64,000 nucleotides of DNA from JAGQOZ01 sp041399205 (GTDB taxonomy: Bacteria; Planctomycetota; Planctomycetia; Pirellulales; Pirellulaceae): assembly GCA_041399205.1 (NCBI GenBank), contig JAWKTK010000024.1:1-64000 (forward strand), in the 5' to 3' direction. A program made the translations under genes and the position numbers. The notes beneath the pieces were generated by a model. That model searched no databases and was not told where the DNA came from. It was given only the letters and a program-made list of their open reading frames with translations. Below are positions 56,362-64,000 of the stretch, piece by piece (position 1 is the first letter of the stretch; the number at the start of each line of letters is the position of its first letter).

Positions 56362-57915
56362 CTAAGCCGCTCGATTCTGTCTCCGTTCCGATTTCCGTTG
56401 TTTTTGGGATTTGCGTGACGGCAGAACGGGACCATCCGATTCGTTGGACTCCGTCGCTTCTCGGTTGTCGCTCTGAGCAGACACTTCGGCCGCCTTGCGT
56501 TTTCGTGAACGCAAGCGACTGCTCGTGCCGACCGAGTCCTCTTCGGCGGTCGATGCAGCGACATCCGAGCTGCCTTGGTCAGCCTGCAATTCTGGTGACT
56601 TGCGTTTGCCAAACCATCCACGGCGACGAGGTGCGGGTTCGAGTTCTTCATTGGTTTCTTGAGCATCTGCCACGCTGACAGCCGATTTTTTCCTCTGCCA
56701 CCAACGGCGTGGCGACTGGCCTAAATCGTCGGCACTTTCGGTGTCAGCGGCGTCAGCTGATTCCGCCTCGTCGTCTTCGTCTGGCGAATCCAGCTTCAAA
56801 TCTGCTTGCTGCTTGCGGCCGAACCAGAACCAACGTCTTGGCTTCGCGGCGGGATGCGCAGTGTCATCCGGATGGGCGTCGATTTCATCTTCTTCGAATT
56901 CGTCGTCCAGATCCTGTTCGTCGATGCCGTGGTCTTCTTCCAAAGTATCGTCCGTGGTGGAACTGCGACGTCGCTTCCATGAAAACCAGCGAGTTCGCCG
57001 CGATCCTTCCTTCGACGGGGCAAATTCTAGTTCATCCGGCGAGATGTCTTCTTCATCTTGGTCGACAGATTCAGTGCGAGATTCAATCAGCCCCTGTGTG
57101 TCCAATGACAGATGAGCGGCAAACGCCACGCCGGCCGAAAAAACAGACCACTGGGCCAAGAGTCCAGCTCCGGCGCAAATGTCACCAACAAACGGTTCGA
57201 TCGTGCTGAATCCCGGGAAACTCGCAATCCGACTAAGGCCGGTTAGATACATCACCAGCAACATGACGCAGGCAGTTAGCATATGAAAGACGGCCAGCTT
57301 TGACCGTTTCATTTCGATCTGCAGTCGAATCACACAGACCAGCGCAGTCAGATAAAGCGACGACACAACCCATTCGCGGGAATGAGTCGCCAGCCCCATC
57401 CGTTGTTCAACCAGCTTCCAGGTGTCCTGTACCAGATGAGTCGAATGGTTAATGCTCAGGAAGATCGCTGTGACCGCAGCGTAGCACCAAATGCGATACA
57501 CCCCGGTATAGTCTTCAATCTCATGTCGGCGAATCGAATAAATCAGTCCCGCCAAGCCGGCGCAACCAACCCACAGGACCGTTACAAACCAACCCTGGAT
57601 ACCGTACGGACTGTTTGTCTGGAACGCGCTGATTGCCTGGTACCATGACGGAGTTGCCAAGTCGCGAACGTACGCCTGCCACGCCGTGATAGCAATAAGC
57701 ACAACGGCGACAGAGGTCGCCAGCAAGCACTGAACCCACCATTGAGAAGGAACCAAATCCAGTAGTCGGAGCTGATTTTCTGGGGACGCCGCTGGGGCGT
57801 ATTTCAATACATTCAAATGACACGGCTCGTCCTGAGCATGGTCACTACGCGACTGAGCTGTATCTTCAAACAAGACACGGCGTCGCCTATCTTCTCGTGC
57901 TCTTCGTAGCGTCAT
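56362..57915 (-). CDS. Membrane protein with long acidic tail carrying repeated RRWxW basic motifs
   Basis: About 517 residues from the ATG at 57915 (GAGGCGG upstream; the longer frame to 58020 lacks a ribosome site). Residues ~65-290 hold about six membrane helices (CLLATSVAVVLIAITAW, GWFVTVLWVGCAGLAGLIYSI, FHMLTACVMLLVMYLTG). The last ~230 are acidic, low complexity, and punctuated by four similar basic-aromatic clusters: RRTRWFSWKRRRS, KPRRWFWFGRKQ, SPRRWWQRKKS and PRRRGWFGKRKS. Such clusters could bind membrane or nucleic acid (inference). No family recognised. Codon use does not stand out. Confidence 0.7.
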   Translation of the reverse strand: MTLRRAREDRRRRVLFEDTAQSRSDHAQDEPCHLNVLKYAPAASPENQLRLLDLVPSQWWVQCLLATSVAVVLIAITAWQAYVRDLATPSWYQAISAFQTNSPYGIQGWFVTVLWVGCAGLAGLIYSIRRHEIEDYTGVYRIWCYAAVTAIFLSINHSTHLVQDTWKLVEQRMGLATHSREWVVSSLYLTALVCVIRLQIEMKRSKLAVFHMLTACVMLLVMYLTGLSRIASFPGFSTIEPFVGDICAGAGLLAQWSVFSAGVAFAAHLSLDTQGLIESRTESVDQDEEDISPDELEFAPSKEGSRRTRWFSWKRRRSSTTDDTLEEDHGIDEQDLDDEFEEDEIDAHPDDTAHPAAKPRRWFWFGRKQQADLKLDSPDEDDEAESADAADTESADDLGQSPRRWWQRKKSAVSVADAQETNEELEPAPRRRGWFGKRKSPELQADQGSSDVAASTAEEDSVGTSSRLRSRKRKAAEVSAQSDNREATESNESDGPVLPSRKSQKQRKSERRQNRAA

Positions 57916-58115
57916 GTCTACACCGCCTCGACAACGAATGGTCCCACGTTCATCCTTCTTCGACGGCGTGCGGACCGAAATTCCAGTGTAACTGTGCGAA
58001 ACCCGACAATCCAAGACCAAGGAAATCGAATCGCAGTCACTACGATCGTCACATACCTTCGTGATCCCCTGCCTTGCCCAGTGTCGTCAGTTGGAATCTT
58101 GTTTGCCCAGCACGA

Positions 58116-60383
58116 ATGACTTTGACACGATCGAATCAGGACCTAAGTTTTCAGGTCAGAAACATTTCGAGCAATTCGTCCTCCATAAAAGTACCTGAAA
58201 TGGAAATCCCGCAATCGAACGCGCCGTCCGTCGCCGCTAGCGATGCTCCTGTCATGTTCGGCGGGGCCGAAAGTTCTTCGCTACGAGTGCTGCTGGGAAA
58301 CGTGGATGAAGCTCCCAACAACGCGACGATAGCTCGTTTCCATGACGAAATTGTCAATCGTCGCTTGGGGATTGCCTGCAGCCTGTTCCGTAGTCTTCGC
58401 GCCAAGCATGCACCAACGGCTGACCACTGTCTGCGAGTGGCGATGCGGTGTTCGATATTCGGCACGTTGCTGCGATTACCGAAAAACGATCTACAAAATT
58501 TGGAAATTGCCGCACTGCTGCACGACATCGGCAAGATTGGCGTACCCGATAGCATTTTGTGCAAACCCGGTTCGCTTTCGGAAGATGAAACGGACGTCAT
58601 GAATTCGCAGTGGGAGCAGGCGTTGACAATCCTGTCCGCCGCGTGTTTTGAAGACGGCGTGCTGCAGATCATCCGGTGCTGCCAATATAGCTTTGATCCG
58701 CCACAAAGGGTCAGCCATCCCATTCGCGAAGAATTGCCAATTGGTGCTAGGATTTTGAAAATCGCCGATGCATTTGACGCCATGACCACCGATCATGTGT
58801 ATCGACGAGCAATGCCGTTAGAACGAGCCGTGGCGGAATTGTTTCGCTTTGCCGGTTCGCAATTCGATCCAGAATTGGTCCGCGAATTTGCTAACTTCTC
58901 TGCTCAAGCCGAAGCCGAAGTGAATCTTCGCGTATCGGATCGCTGGCTCAAAGGGATGTCACCCGAATCCTCCAATTCACTGTGGCAGCTAAAGGAACCT
59001 CTGTTCACACGGCATGGCACCGGAAGTCCCGAATCCGTGTTTCAGCAGAAACTACTGGACGCGATGCAAGACGGAGTTGTTTTTGTTGACAGCAAACTGA
59101 GAATTCTGGTTTGGAATCGCGGAGCTGAACGACTGACTGGCATTGCTCCTGGCGGTGTCTATGAAAAGATCTGGGATCCAGCGATCCTGAAGATGCGTGA
59201 CAAAGATGGCAATCTATTGAAAGAAAAGAATTGCCCAGTTCGAAGCTGCATCGAAACCAGCGGACAATCTTTGCGGCGAGTGATCATCTGTCCGGATGGT
59301 CGCGAACATCGCCCAGTGGATGTGCATGTCATTCCCGTTTGTGACGAACGCGGACGCTGCCACGGTGCGACAATGCTGATTCACGATGTATCGTCCGAAG
59401 CGTCGCTAGAGGAACGCGTTCAGGACCTGCACGAACAAGCCACCACGGATCCGCTGACCAGCGTCGCAAACCGAGCTGAATTTGATCGAGTGCACCGTAG
59501 CATGGTGGACAACAGTCTGGCGTCCGGCAATTTTTGCAGCATTGTGATTTGCGACATCGATCGCTTCAAGAGCATCAATGACGAATATGGACACCAAGCG
59601 GGTGACGAAGCGCTAAAGAGCTTTGCTTCGCTCCTACAACGAAGTTGCCGTCAAGGTGATTTGGTGGCCAGATACGGTGGTGAAGAGTTCGTGCTGTTGT
59701 ATCCCAACTGCGATAATGCCGGTGCCGTGCGCCGAGCAGAAGAGATTCGTCGCGAACTTTCGCAAACCGCTCAGTTAGCCTTGAATGGCAAATGCATGAC
59801 TTCCAGTTTTGGTGTGACCGAACTGCAGCTTGGTGATACGCCGGAAACCATGCTGCGTCGAGCGGACCGAGCTCTCTATCAGGCCAAAGATGGTGGTCGG
59901 AATCGAGTGGTGCAGTTGGGAGCTGGGTTCCTGCAAGAACAGTATCAGGAATCGCAATCCTCTTGGATTCGCTGGATGACGACGCGTCGGAACAAGGAGA
60001 ACTTGTTAGAGCGAACCTTGATTGCCAACGTTCCCGTGCCGTTGTTGGCCGAAAAGATCCGAGGCTTCATTTCGGACCATCACGCGGAAATTATCCAAAT
60101 CAGCGAAGACCAAGTTTCAATGCACGTGCAAACTCGGCGAGCGTCCAGCATTCTTGGTCAAAACGACGATTCGCCCGACATCACTCTGGTTGTCGAACTC
60201 AGTTTGCGAGAACAAGTCCAACGTGACGATGACGAACGCCGCACCGGGTCGCGCACTCTGATTGACGTGAAGATTCGACCCCGACGGTCGCGCGACAAGC
60301 GAGTCAACGATAGCCGGCCCCACCATGTGCTGGCCAGCCTTCGATCTTATCTGATTGCTCAGGAATATCACGGCAAGACCTAG
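58116..60383 (+). CDS. Degenerate HD-GYP, PAS and GGEEF (diguanylate cyclase) protein
   Basis: About 755 residues from the ATG at 58116 (58200 is an alternative; neither has a good ribosome site). Domains: HD-GYP-like, where the HD pair remains (LLHDIGKIGVP) and the end is typical (PIGARILKIADAFDAMTTD), but the 'HH.....GYP' segment reads CCQYSFDPPQ; a PAS domain (LDAMQDGVVFVDSKLRILVWNRGAERLTG); GGDEF with active site YGGEEF and an inhibitory-site RQGD five residues before it; and a ~150-residue unknown tail. It should make cyclic di-GMP with product inhibition but probably cannot hydrolyse it. Divergent from the membrane protein gene. Confidence 0.85.
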   Translation: MTLTRSNQDLSFQVRNISSNSSSIKVPEMEIPQSNAPSVAASDAPVMFGGAESSSLRVLLGNVDEAPNNATIARFHDEIVNRRLGIACSLFRSLRAKHAPTADHCLRVAMRCSIFGTLLRLPKNDLQNLEIAALLHDIGKIGVPDSILCKPGSLSEDETDVMNSQWEQALTILSAACFEDGVLQIIRCCQYSFDPPQRVSHPIREELPIGARILKIADAFDAMTTDHVYRRAMPLERAVAELFRFAGSQFDPELVREFANFSAQAEAEVNLRVSDRWLKGMSPESSNSLWQLKEPLFTRHGTGSPESVFQQKLLDAMQDGVVFVDSKLRILVWNRGAERLTGIAPGGVYEKIWDPAILKMRDKDGNLLKEKNCPVRSCIETSGQSLRRVIICPDGREHRPVDVHVIPVCDERGRCHGATMLIHDVSSEASLEERVQDLHEQATTDPLTSVANRAEFDRVHRSMVDNSLASGNFCSIVICDIDRFKSINDEYGHQAGDEALKSFASLLQRSCRQGDLVARYGGEEFVLLYPNCDNAGAVRRAEEIRRELSQTAQLALNGKCMTSSFGVTELQLGDTPETMLRRADRALYQAKDGGRNRVVQLGAGFLQEQYQESQSSWIRWMTTRRNKENLLERTLIANVPVPLLAEKIRGFISDHHAEIIQISEDQVSMHVQTRRASSILGQNDDSPDITLVVELSLREQVQRDDDERRTGSRTLIDVKIRPRRSRDKRVNDSRPHHVLASLRSYLIAQEYHGKT

Positions 60384-60756
60384 GCGTCCTGCCGCTCTTA
60401 CATTCCGTCTTCTGCGTCAGACTTCAAGTCATTTTTCCGGTAAACGTCAATGGGATCGCATTTGCGTCCAATTGTCATTCCGAGCATCATTCGCTAATGT
60501 GACATGGGAGGATCGATGGGATCGCCCGATGCTATCTACTGGTCGCCTTAGGGTTACTCTCGCGTAGCAGCGGCTTTCGCGTAGGCAAGTCTGTCCATAG
60601 ATTCGTAAGACTGCGACGGAAGACATAGTGTCCGTCTCGAAAGTACGGCCCTACGTGAGGAAAATGGATAAAATTGGGAAAACGCCATTGATCCTATTTG
60701 TCAAAAGAATTGATTCCTGAAAACGTTCGCATTGGCGAATCGAAATGGAGAAAAGC
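60384..60756. promoter_or_regulatory. Upstream region of sodA
   Basis: 373 bases with no credible gene. A short hairpin GACGGA ... TCCGTC (around 60616-60637) is present. The sodA promoter is expected here; a regulatory site for metal or oxidative stress cannot be identified by eye. Confidence 0.4.
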
Positions 60757-61362
60757 ATGGCCTATTCACTTCCGAACCTACCCTACGCCTACGATGCACT
60801 CGCGCCTCACATTGACGCCAAGACCATGGAGATCCACCACACCAAACATCATCAGGCGTACATCACCAAGGTCAACGACGCGATTGCGGGCACGCAACTG
60901 GAAGGAACCGCAATCGAAGCTTTGGTTTCTGACTTAAACAAAGTTCCAGAGAATATTCGAGGCGTGGTCCGAAATAATGGTGGCGGACATGCGAACCATT
61001 CGCTGTTTTGGACCGTAATGGCTCCGAATGCAGGTGGCACGCCGTCCGGCGAATTAGCCGCAGCCATCGATTCGGAACTCGGCGGTTTCGATAAATTCAA
61101 GGACGCGTTTTCCAACGCAGCGGCTACTCGTTTTGGTAGCGGCTGGGCGTGGCTAAGCGTCAGCAATGGCAAATTGGTTGTCGAAAGCACTCCCAACCAA
61201 GATAGTCCACTGATGGAAGGTCGCACTCCAATTTTAGGCCTGGACGTTTGGGAACACGCTTACTACTTGAACTACCAAAACCGAAGGCCAGATTATGTCT
61301 CCGCGTTTTTCAATGTGATTAACTGGGATGAAGTCGCCAGGCGTTATGCGGCAGCAAAGTAA
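60757..61362 (+). CDS. sodA: Manganese-type superoxide dismutase
   Basis: 201 residues from the ATG at 60757, chosen over 60745 because GGAG lies 7 bases before it and the product then starts MAYSLPNLPYAYDAL as in the family. It converts superoxide to oxygen and peroxide. Metal ligands: His in EIHHTKHHQAY, His in ANHSLFW, and Asp/His in LDVWEHAYYL. NNGGGHANHS and the Gln in TPNQDSPL are marks of Mn rather than Fe enzymes; cambialistic activity cannot be excluded. No signal peptide. Followed by a good terminator. Confidence 0.93.
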   Translation: MAYSLPNLPYAYDALAPHIDAKTMEIHHTKHHQAYITKVNDAIAGTQLEGTAIEALVSDLNKVPENIRGVVRNNGGGHANHSLFWTVMAPNAGGTPSGELAAAIDSELGGFDKFKDAFSNAAATRFGSGWAWLSVSNGKLVVESTPNQDSPLMEGRTPILGLDVWEHAYYLNYQNRRPDYVSAFFNVINWDEVARRYAAAK

Positions 61363-61380
61363 CGCTGTGTTTAGTACGTG

Positions 61381-61415
61381 GCAGCCGTTGTCCATTCGAC
61401 AGCGGCTGTTTTTTT
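61381..61415 (+). terminator. Intrinsic terminator after sodA
   Basis: Stem CAGCCGTTGTC / GACAGCGGCTG with one G-T pair and 5-base loop (61382-61408), followed by seven T (61409-61415). Confidence 0.9.
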
Positions 61416-61519
61416 CGTCACGTTTACACCGAATTGGCGTTAGCTGGTTGATTCAAGTCCGTTAGCATGGTATCATTCGGAATACTTGGTATTCCTATTT
61501 CAAGTCTTAGCGAGTTTCC

Positions 61520-62465
61520 ATGATGAAAGTGATCTTGGCGAATCCGCGAGGTTTCTGTGCAGGCGTCAACATGGCAATCGAAAGTCTGGATTTGGCCATC
61601 CAGAGATTCGGCAGCCGATCTATGTCTATCACGAAATCGTGCACAACAAGTATGTGGTCGAGACGTTTCGTGCCAAGGGCGCAATTTTCGTCGACGAATT
61701 GGCGGAAGTCCCCGAAGGATCATATCTGCTTTTTTCCGCGCACGGCGTGTCGCCCGCAATTCGTGAAATTGCCAAACAACGCAAACTGTTTGCCATCGAC
61801 GCCACGTGTCCGCTGGTCACCAAAGTGCATTTGGAGGCCATTCGATTTGCACAACAAGGATTCACCATTGTCCTCATCGGTCATGAAGGGCATGACGAAG
61901 TGGTTGGCACCATGGGCGAAGCTCCTCAGGCGATTGTCCTGGTAGAAGATGAAGACGACGTAGATCGACTTCAGGTGGCCGACGAAACAAAGTTGGCCTA
62001 CCTAACACAGACGACCCTTTCCGTTGACGATGCGAACCGCATCATTGTCCGTTTGAAACAGCGTTTTCCACACATTCAAGGGCCACCGAAGGAAGACATC
62101 TGTTATGCCACACAGAATCGGCAAGAGGCTGTCCGAACACTGGGAACCGAAGCCGACCTATTGTTGGTCCTGGAAGCCAAACAGTTCCAATAGCCAACGA
62201 CTCAGAGAAATCGCGTCGGAACTGAAGATTCCCAAGTTATCTGATTGATGGTCCCAGCGACATGAACAGCCAATGGTTTGACCAAGTAGAAACGGTGCTG
62301 GTTACTGCCGGGCGCCAAGCGCTCCGAATCCGTTGTCGAAGAATGTTTACCACCTAAAACACAGTTCCAGGCGACGGTAGAAGAAGTCGATTCGAGAAGA
62401 GCGTTCATTTTCCGCTTCCCAAGGAACTGCGTCCCGCGGCCACTTCGGCTTCGTCGGCAGACTGA
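61520..62465 (+). pseudogene. ispH: 4-hydroxy-3-methylbut-2-enyl diphosphate reductase, frameshifted in this sequence
   Basis: Last step of the MEP isoprenoid pathway, an iron-sulfur reductase. The start MKVILANPRGFCAGV holds the first cluster Cys; then the frame shifts near 61612 and continues QPIYVYHEIVHNKYVVETF, LLFSAHGV, DATCPLVTKVH (second Cys) and EDICYATQNRQEAVR (third Cys). It shifts again near 62173, ~62235, ~62310 and ~62390 to give SSNSQRLREIASELK, LIDGPSDMNSQWFDQVETVLVTAG, SESVVEECL and LPKELRPAATSASSAD, ending at 62465. Total ~315 residues, the normal length, with all key residues kept. Because the gene is usually essential, sequencing indels are more likely than loss. Its end overlaps the convergent kinase gene. 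Confidence 0.85.
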
Positions 62466-63928
62466 TCCGTCGCTTCAGCTTCCTTTGTGACGAGCGCCGG
62501 CAGGACAATTCGCATCGTCGTGCCCTTTCCAGTAGGGTTCGCCAGCATTTCGATGTGACCGTTGTGCATTCGTGCAATTCGCCAGGCTTTGCTGAGTCCA
62601 AAACCGAGTCCTCGTCCTGCTTCACGGCCTGAATAGAACGGGTCGAAGGCGTGTCGTCTTTCCTTCGAAAAACAGCCCTGACCATTGTCCTCGATCAACA
62701 CTTCCACCCACTCTCCGTCGACGTGCTTGGGCGAACTGAAGTTATTCGACGCCAACGACGGCCGCACATGCATGTGTATCGAAAGCGGCTGGCCCACATC
62801 ATGCCACTCAACCGAATTGCAAAGGATAGAATCAAGCATGATGGCCAGTTGATCAGATCCACATCAATGCCATGAAGATCGGTTGGCAATGTAAGTTGCA
62901 CTGTTTGACGATTCTTGGACTGCCAATCGTCCAGGTACGTCGGCAACCAAGCTCGGAGGTCCAGAATACGCTTGACTTGCGCACTGGCGGTTTGGCAAAC
63001 ATCATCAAGTCTGCCAACATGTCAAACCCACGTGATACGCTTGACTGACAATCGTCGCCAAATGCTGTCGTTTGGATTGGGTCTGTCTCTTCAGCAGCAG
63101 AGACTGAGCACGAGTGGAAATATTGGTAAGCGGATTATTGATTTCATGGCTGGCACCATACGCTAATTCTCGCACCGATTCCAACTTTGCCTCTTCCAGA
63201 TCTTGACGAAAACGCTGTTCCGATGACTGTCGATTTCGATATCGTTCTAAGGCCTGAAACAACAACCCGCGAATGACCGGAAATTCCGTGTCCCAAGATC
63301 GCAATTCTGCTTCGAGTTCTGAAGGTCCCGTTTGTTGAACGTGTTGGTAAGCGTAACGGACACTGGCAATAAACGGAAAACTTGGTTCGCGCAATTCGGT
63401 TTCGTCAACATCGCTGCGAACCAGCCGCAACCAAGGAGGCCACAACCGACTGCTGCTGGGCCCGCTCAGAAAATGTTCCGCGTGCAAGAGCATGCCGCAT
63501 ACATAAGCAGCTTCCGAAAACGAACCATAGCCGTCTCGTTCGGCTTGCGTTCGAGCCAACCGGGCCGACGCCAGCGACTGGCATTGAAGCTTGAAGTCCA
63601 CCGCACGAACTTCCACATCCACAACTCCGGCAATGGAGTTGTGAAGCCTTGCCAGATTGTTCGCCAGCCATTCAGCCAACGAAGTGATTGAAACGGCTTG
63701 CCATGATGCAATGTCTTGGCGGACACAGGTAACCCACAGCAGGACCGCCGGATCAAGCCTCAGAAGTTGTTCGCAAATTTCCGTTGCTGCAGCCGACGAA
63801 GCGGCGTCAAAGATCTGAATGAGCCATCCACACGCAGAATCGGTCAAAGGAATCAGTCCATCGCCAATTCGCAATACAAGTGGATTATCATCGTTTGTCA
63901 TACGCCAGCACGCGTGAAAGTCCGACAC
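62405..63928 (-). pseudogene. Histidine kinase, frameshifted between HisKA and ATPase domains
   Basis: The N-terminal frame (63928 down to 63005) has a ~210-residue sensor-like region then HisKA, with the phospho-acceptor in LAYGASHEINNPLTNISTRAQSLL. The frame is then lost (SQAYHVGLTCWQT). Other frames supply RMLADLMMFAKPP, LRAWLPTYLDDWQSKNRQTVQL and finally 62839-62405 with IMLDSILCNSVEWHD (N box), IEDNGQGCFSKERRHAFDPFYSGREAG (G1, F) and GRGLGFGLSKAWRIARMHNGHIE (G2). Joined, it is an intact soluble HisKA kinase of ~500 residues needing about three single-base shifts. No receiver or partner gene is visible before the window ends. Start GTG 63928 or ATG 63901. Confidence 0.75.
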
Positions 63929-64000
63929 TTTGCACGCGTGAATACCTTCGGTTTTCGAATCCTAAGTTGTGCACCAGGCTAGATCGATTCGATCGCCAGT

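Noticed and set aside
1..64000. tRNA, rRNA and riboswitch genes
   Set aside because: None was recognised by eye; a covariance-model scan would be needed to exclude a tRNA or small structured RNA.

Overview
This window looks like chromosome of a planctomycete (Planctomycetota, most likely the Pirellulales group). The evidence is established family knowledge applied to what is visible. Large secreted proteins carry the planctomycete N-terminal signature (LEQLENR..LSA, LEPRLMLAAD). There are dockerin repeats in a surface protein, a cytoplasmic-type Ser/Thr kinase gene with a TPR tail, several ECF-type sigma factors, DUF4347 and Calx-beta domains, and a TPR-CHAT protease. Base composition looks close to 50% GC. 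I recognised no rRNA, tRNA or CRISPR. Layout, left: 0-8.4 kb holds a TPR-CHAT protease (5' end outside the window), a large pilin-like protein on the minus strand, an ECF sigma factor, and TPR proteins. 8.4-10.7 kb is an accessory patch bounded by two 106-bp direct repeats; it holds an 8-copy octanucleotide repeat, a frameshifted DUF2628 membrane protein and a degenerate ISKra4-like transposase. 10.7-16.1 kb holds a multiply frameshifted Ser/Thr kinase and a dockerin surface protein whose metalloprotease-like domain has lost its HExxH. 16.7-26.3 kb is the most interesting region: a Tad/Flp-like pilin locus with a 52-residue candidate major pilin followed by a strong terminator hairpin, an A24 prepilin peptidase, TadE/TadG-like proteins, two large proteins that reuse the same pilin helix (a third lies at 2.1-3.1 kb), an FHA-like protein and an ECF sigma factor with a long extra domain. 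No TadA ATPase, TadB/C platform or secretin is present in the window. Layout, centre: 26.5-29 kb has a prolyl-4-hydroxylase-like oxygenase, a YkgJ-type cysteine-cluster protein and a DUF932-like protein. 30-38.7 kb carries secreted hydrolases: a TolB-propeller amidohydrolase, a dipeptidyl-peptidase IV, a sialidase and an HGSNAT-like membrane acetyltransferase. Together they suggest breakdown of peptides and amino-sugar glycans. A dense array of opposed short repeats lies between the peptidase and sialidase genes. 38.8-42.9 kb is a giant secreted protein ending in a lysyl-oxidase-like domain. Layout, right: 43.2-50.7 kb has a CheA-type hybrid kinase, a hybrid histidine kinase, and a coiled-coil / OmpA-like / Ras-like GTPase module whose last two genes are broken. 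50.8-64 kb is mostly housekeeping: leuB, a zinc-ribbon protein, an HNH nuclease, fdxA, an ECF sigma factor, gltX, a membrane protein with a charged repetitive tail, a degenerate HD-GYP + GGEEF protein, sodA, ispH and a histidine kinase. Reading-frame breaks are strongly clustered (about 6.9-13.5, 47.9-50.5 and 61.6-62.9 kb). Between breaks the protein sequence is well preserved, and one affected gene is ispH, normally essential. Local sequencing indels are therefore a serious alternative to true gene decay, and every pseudogene call here should be read with that caution.
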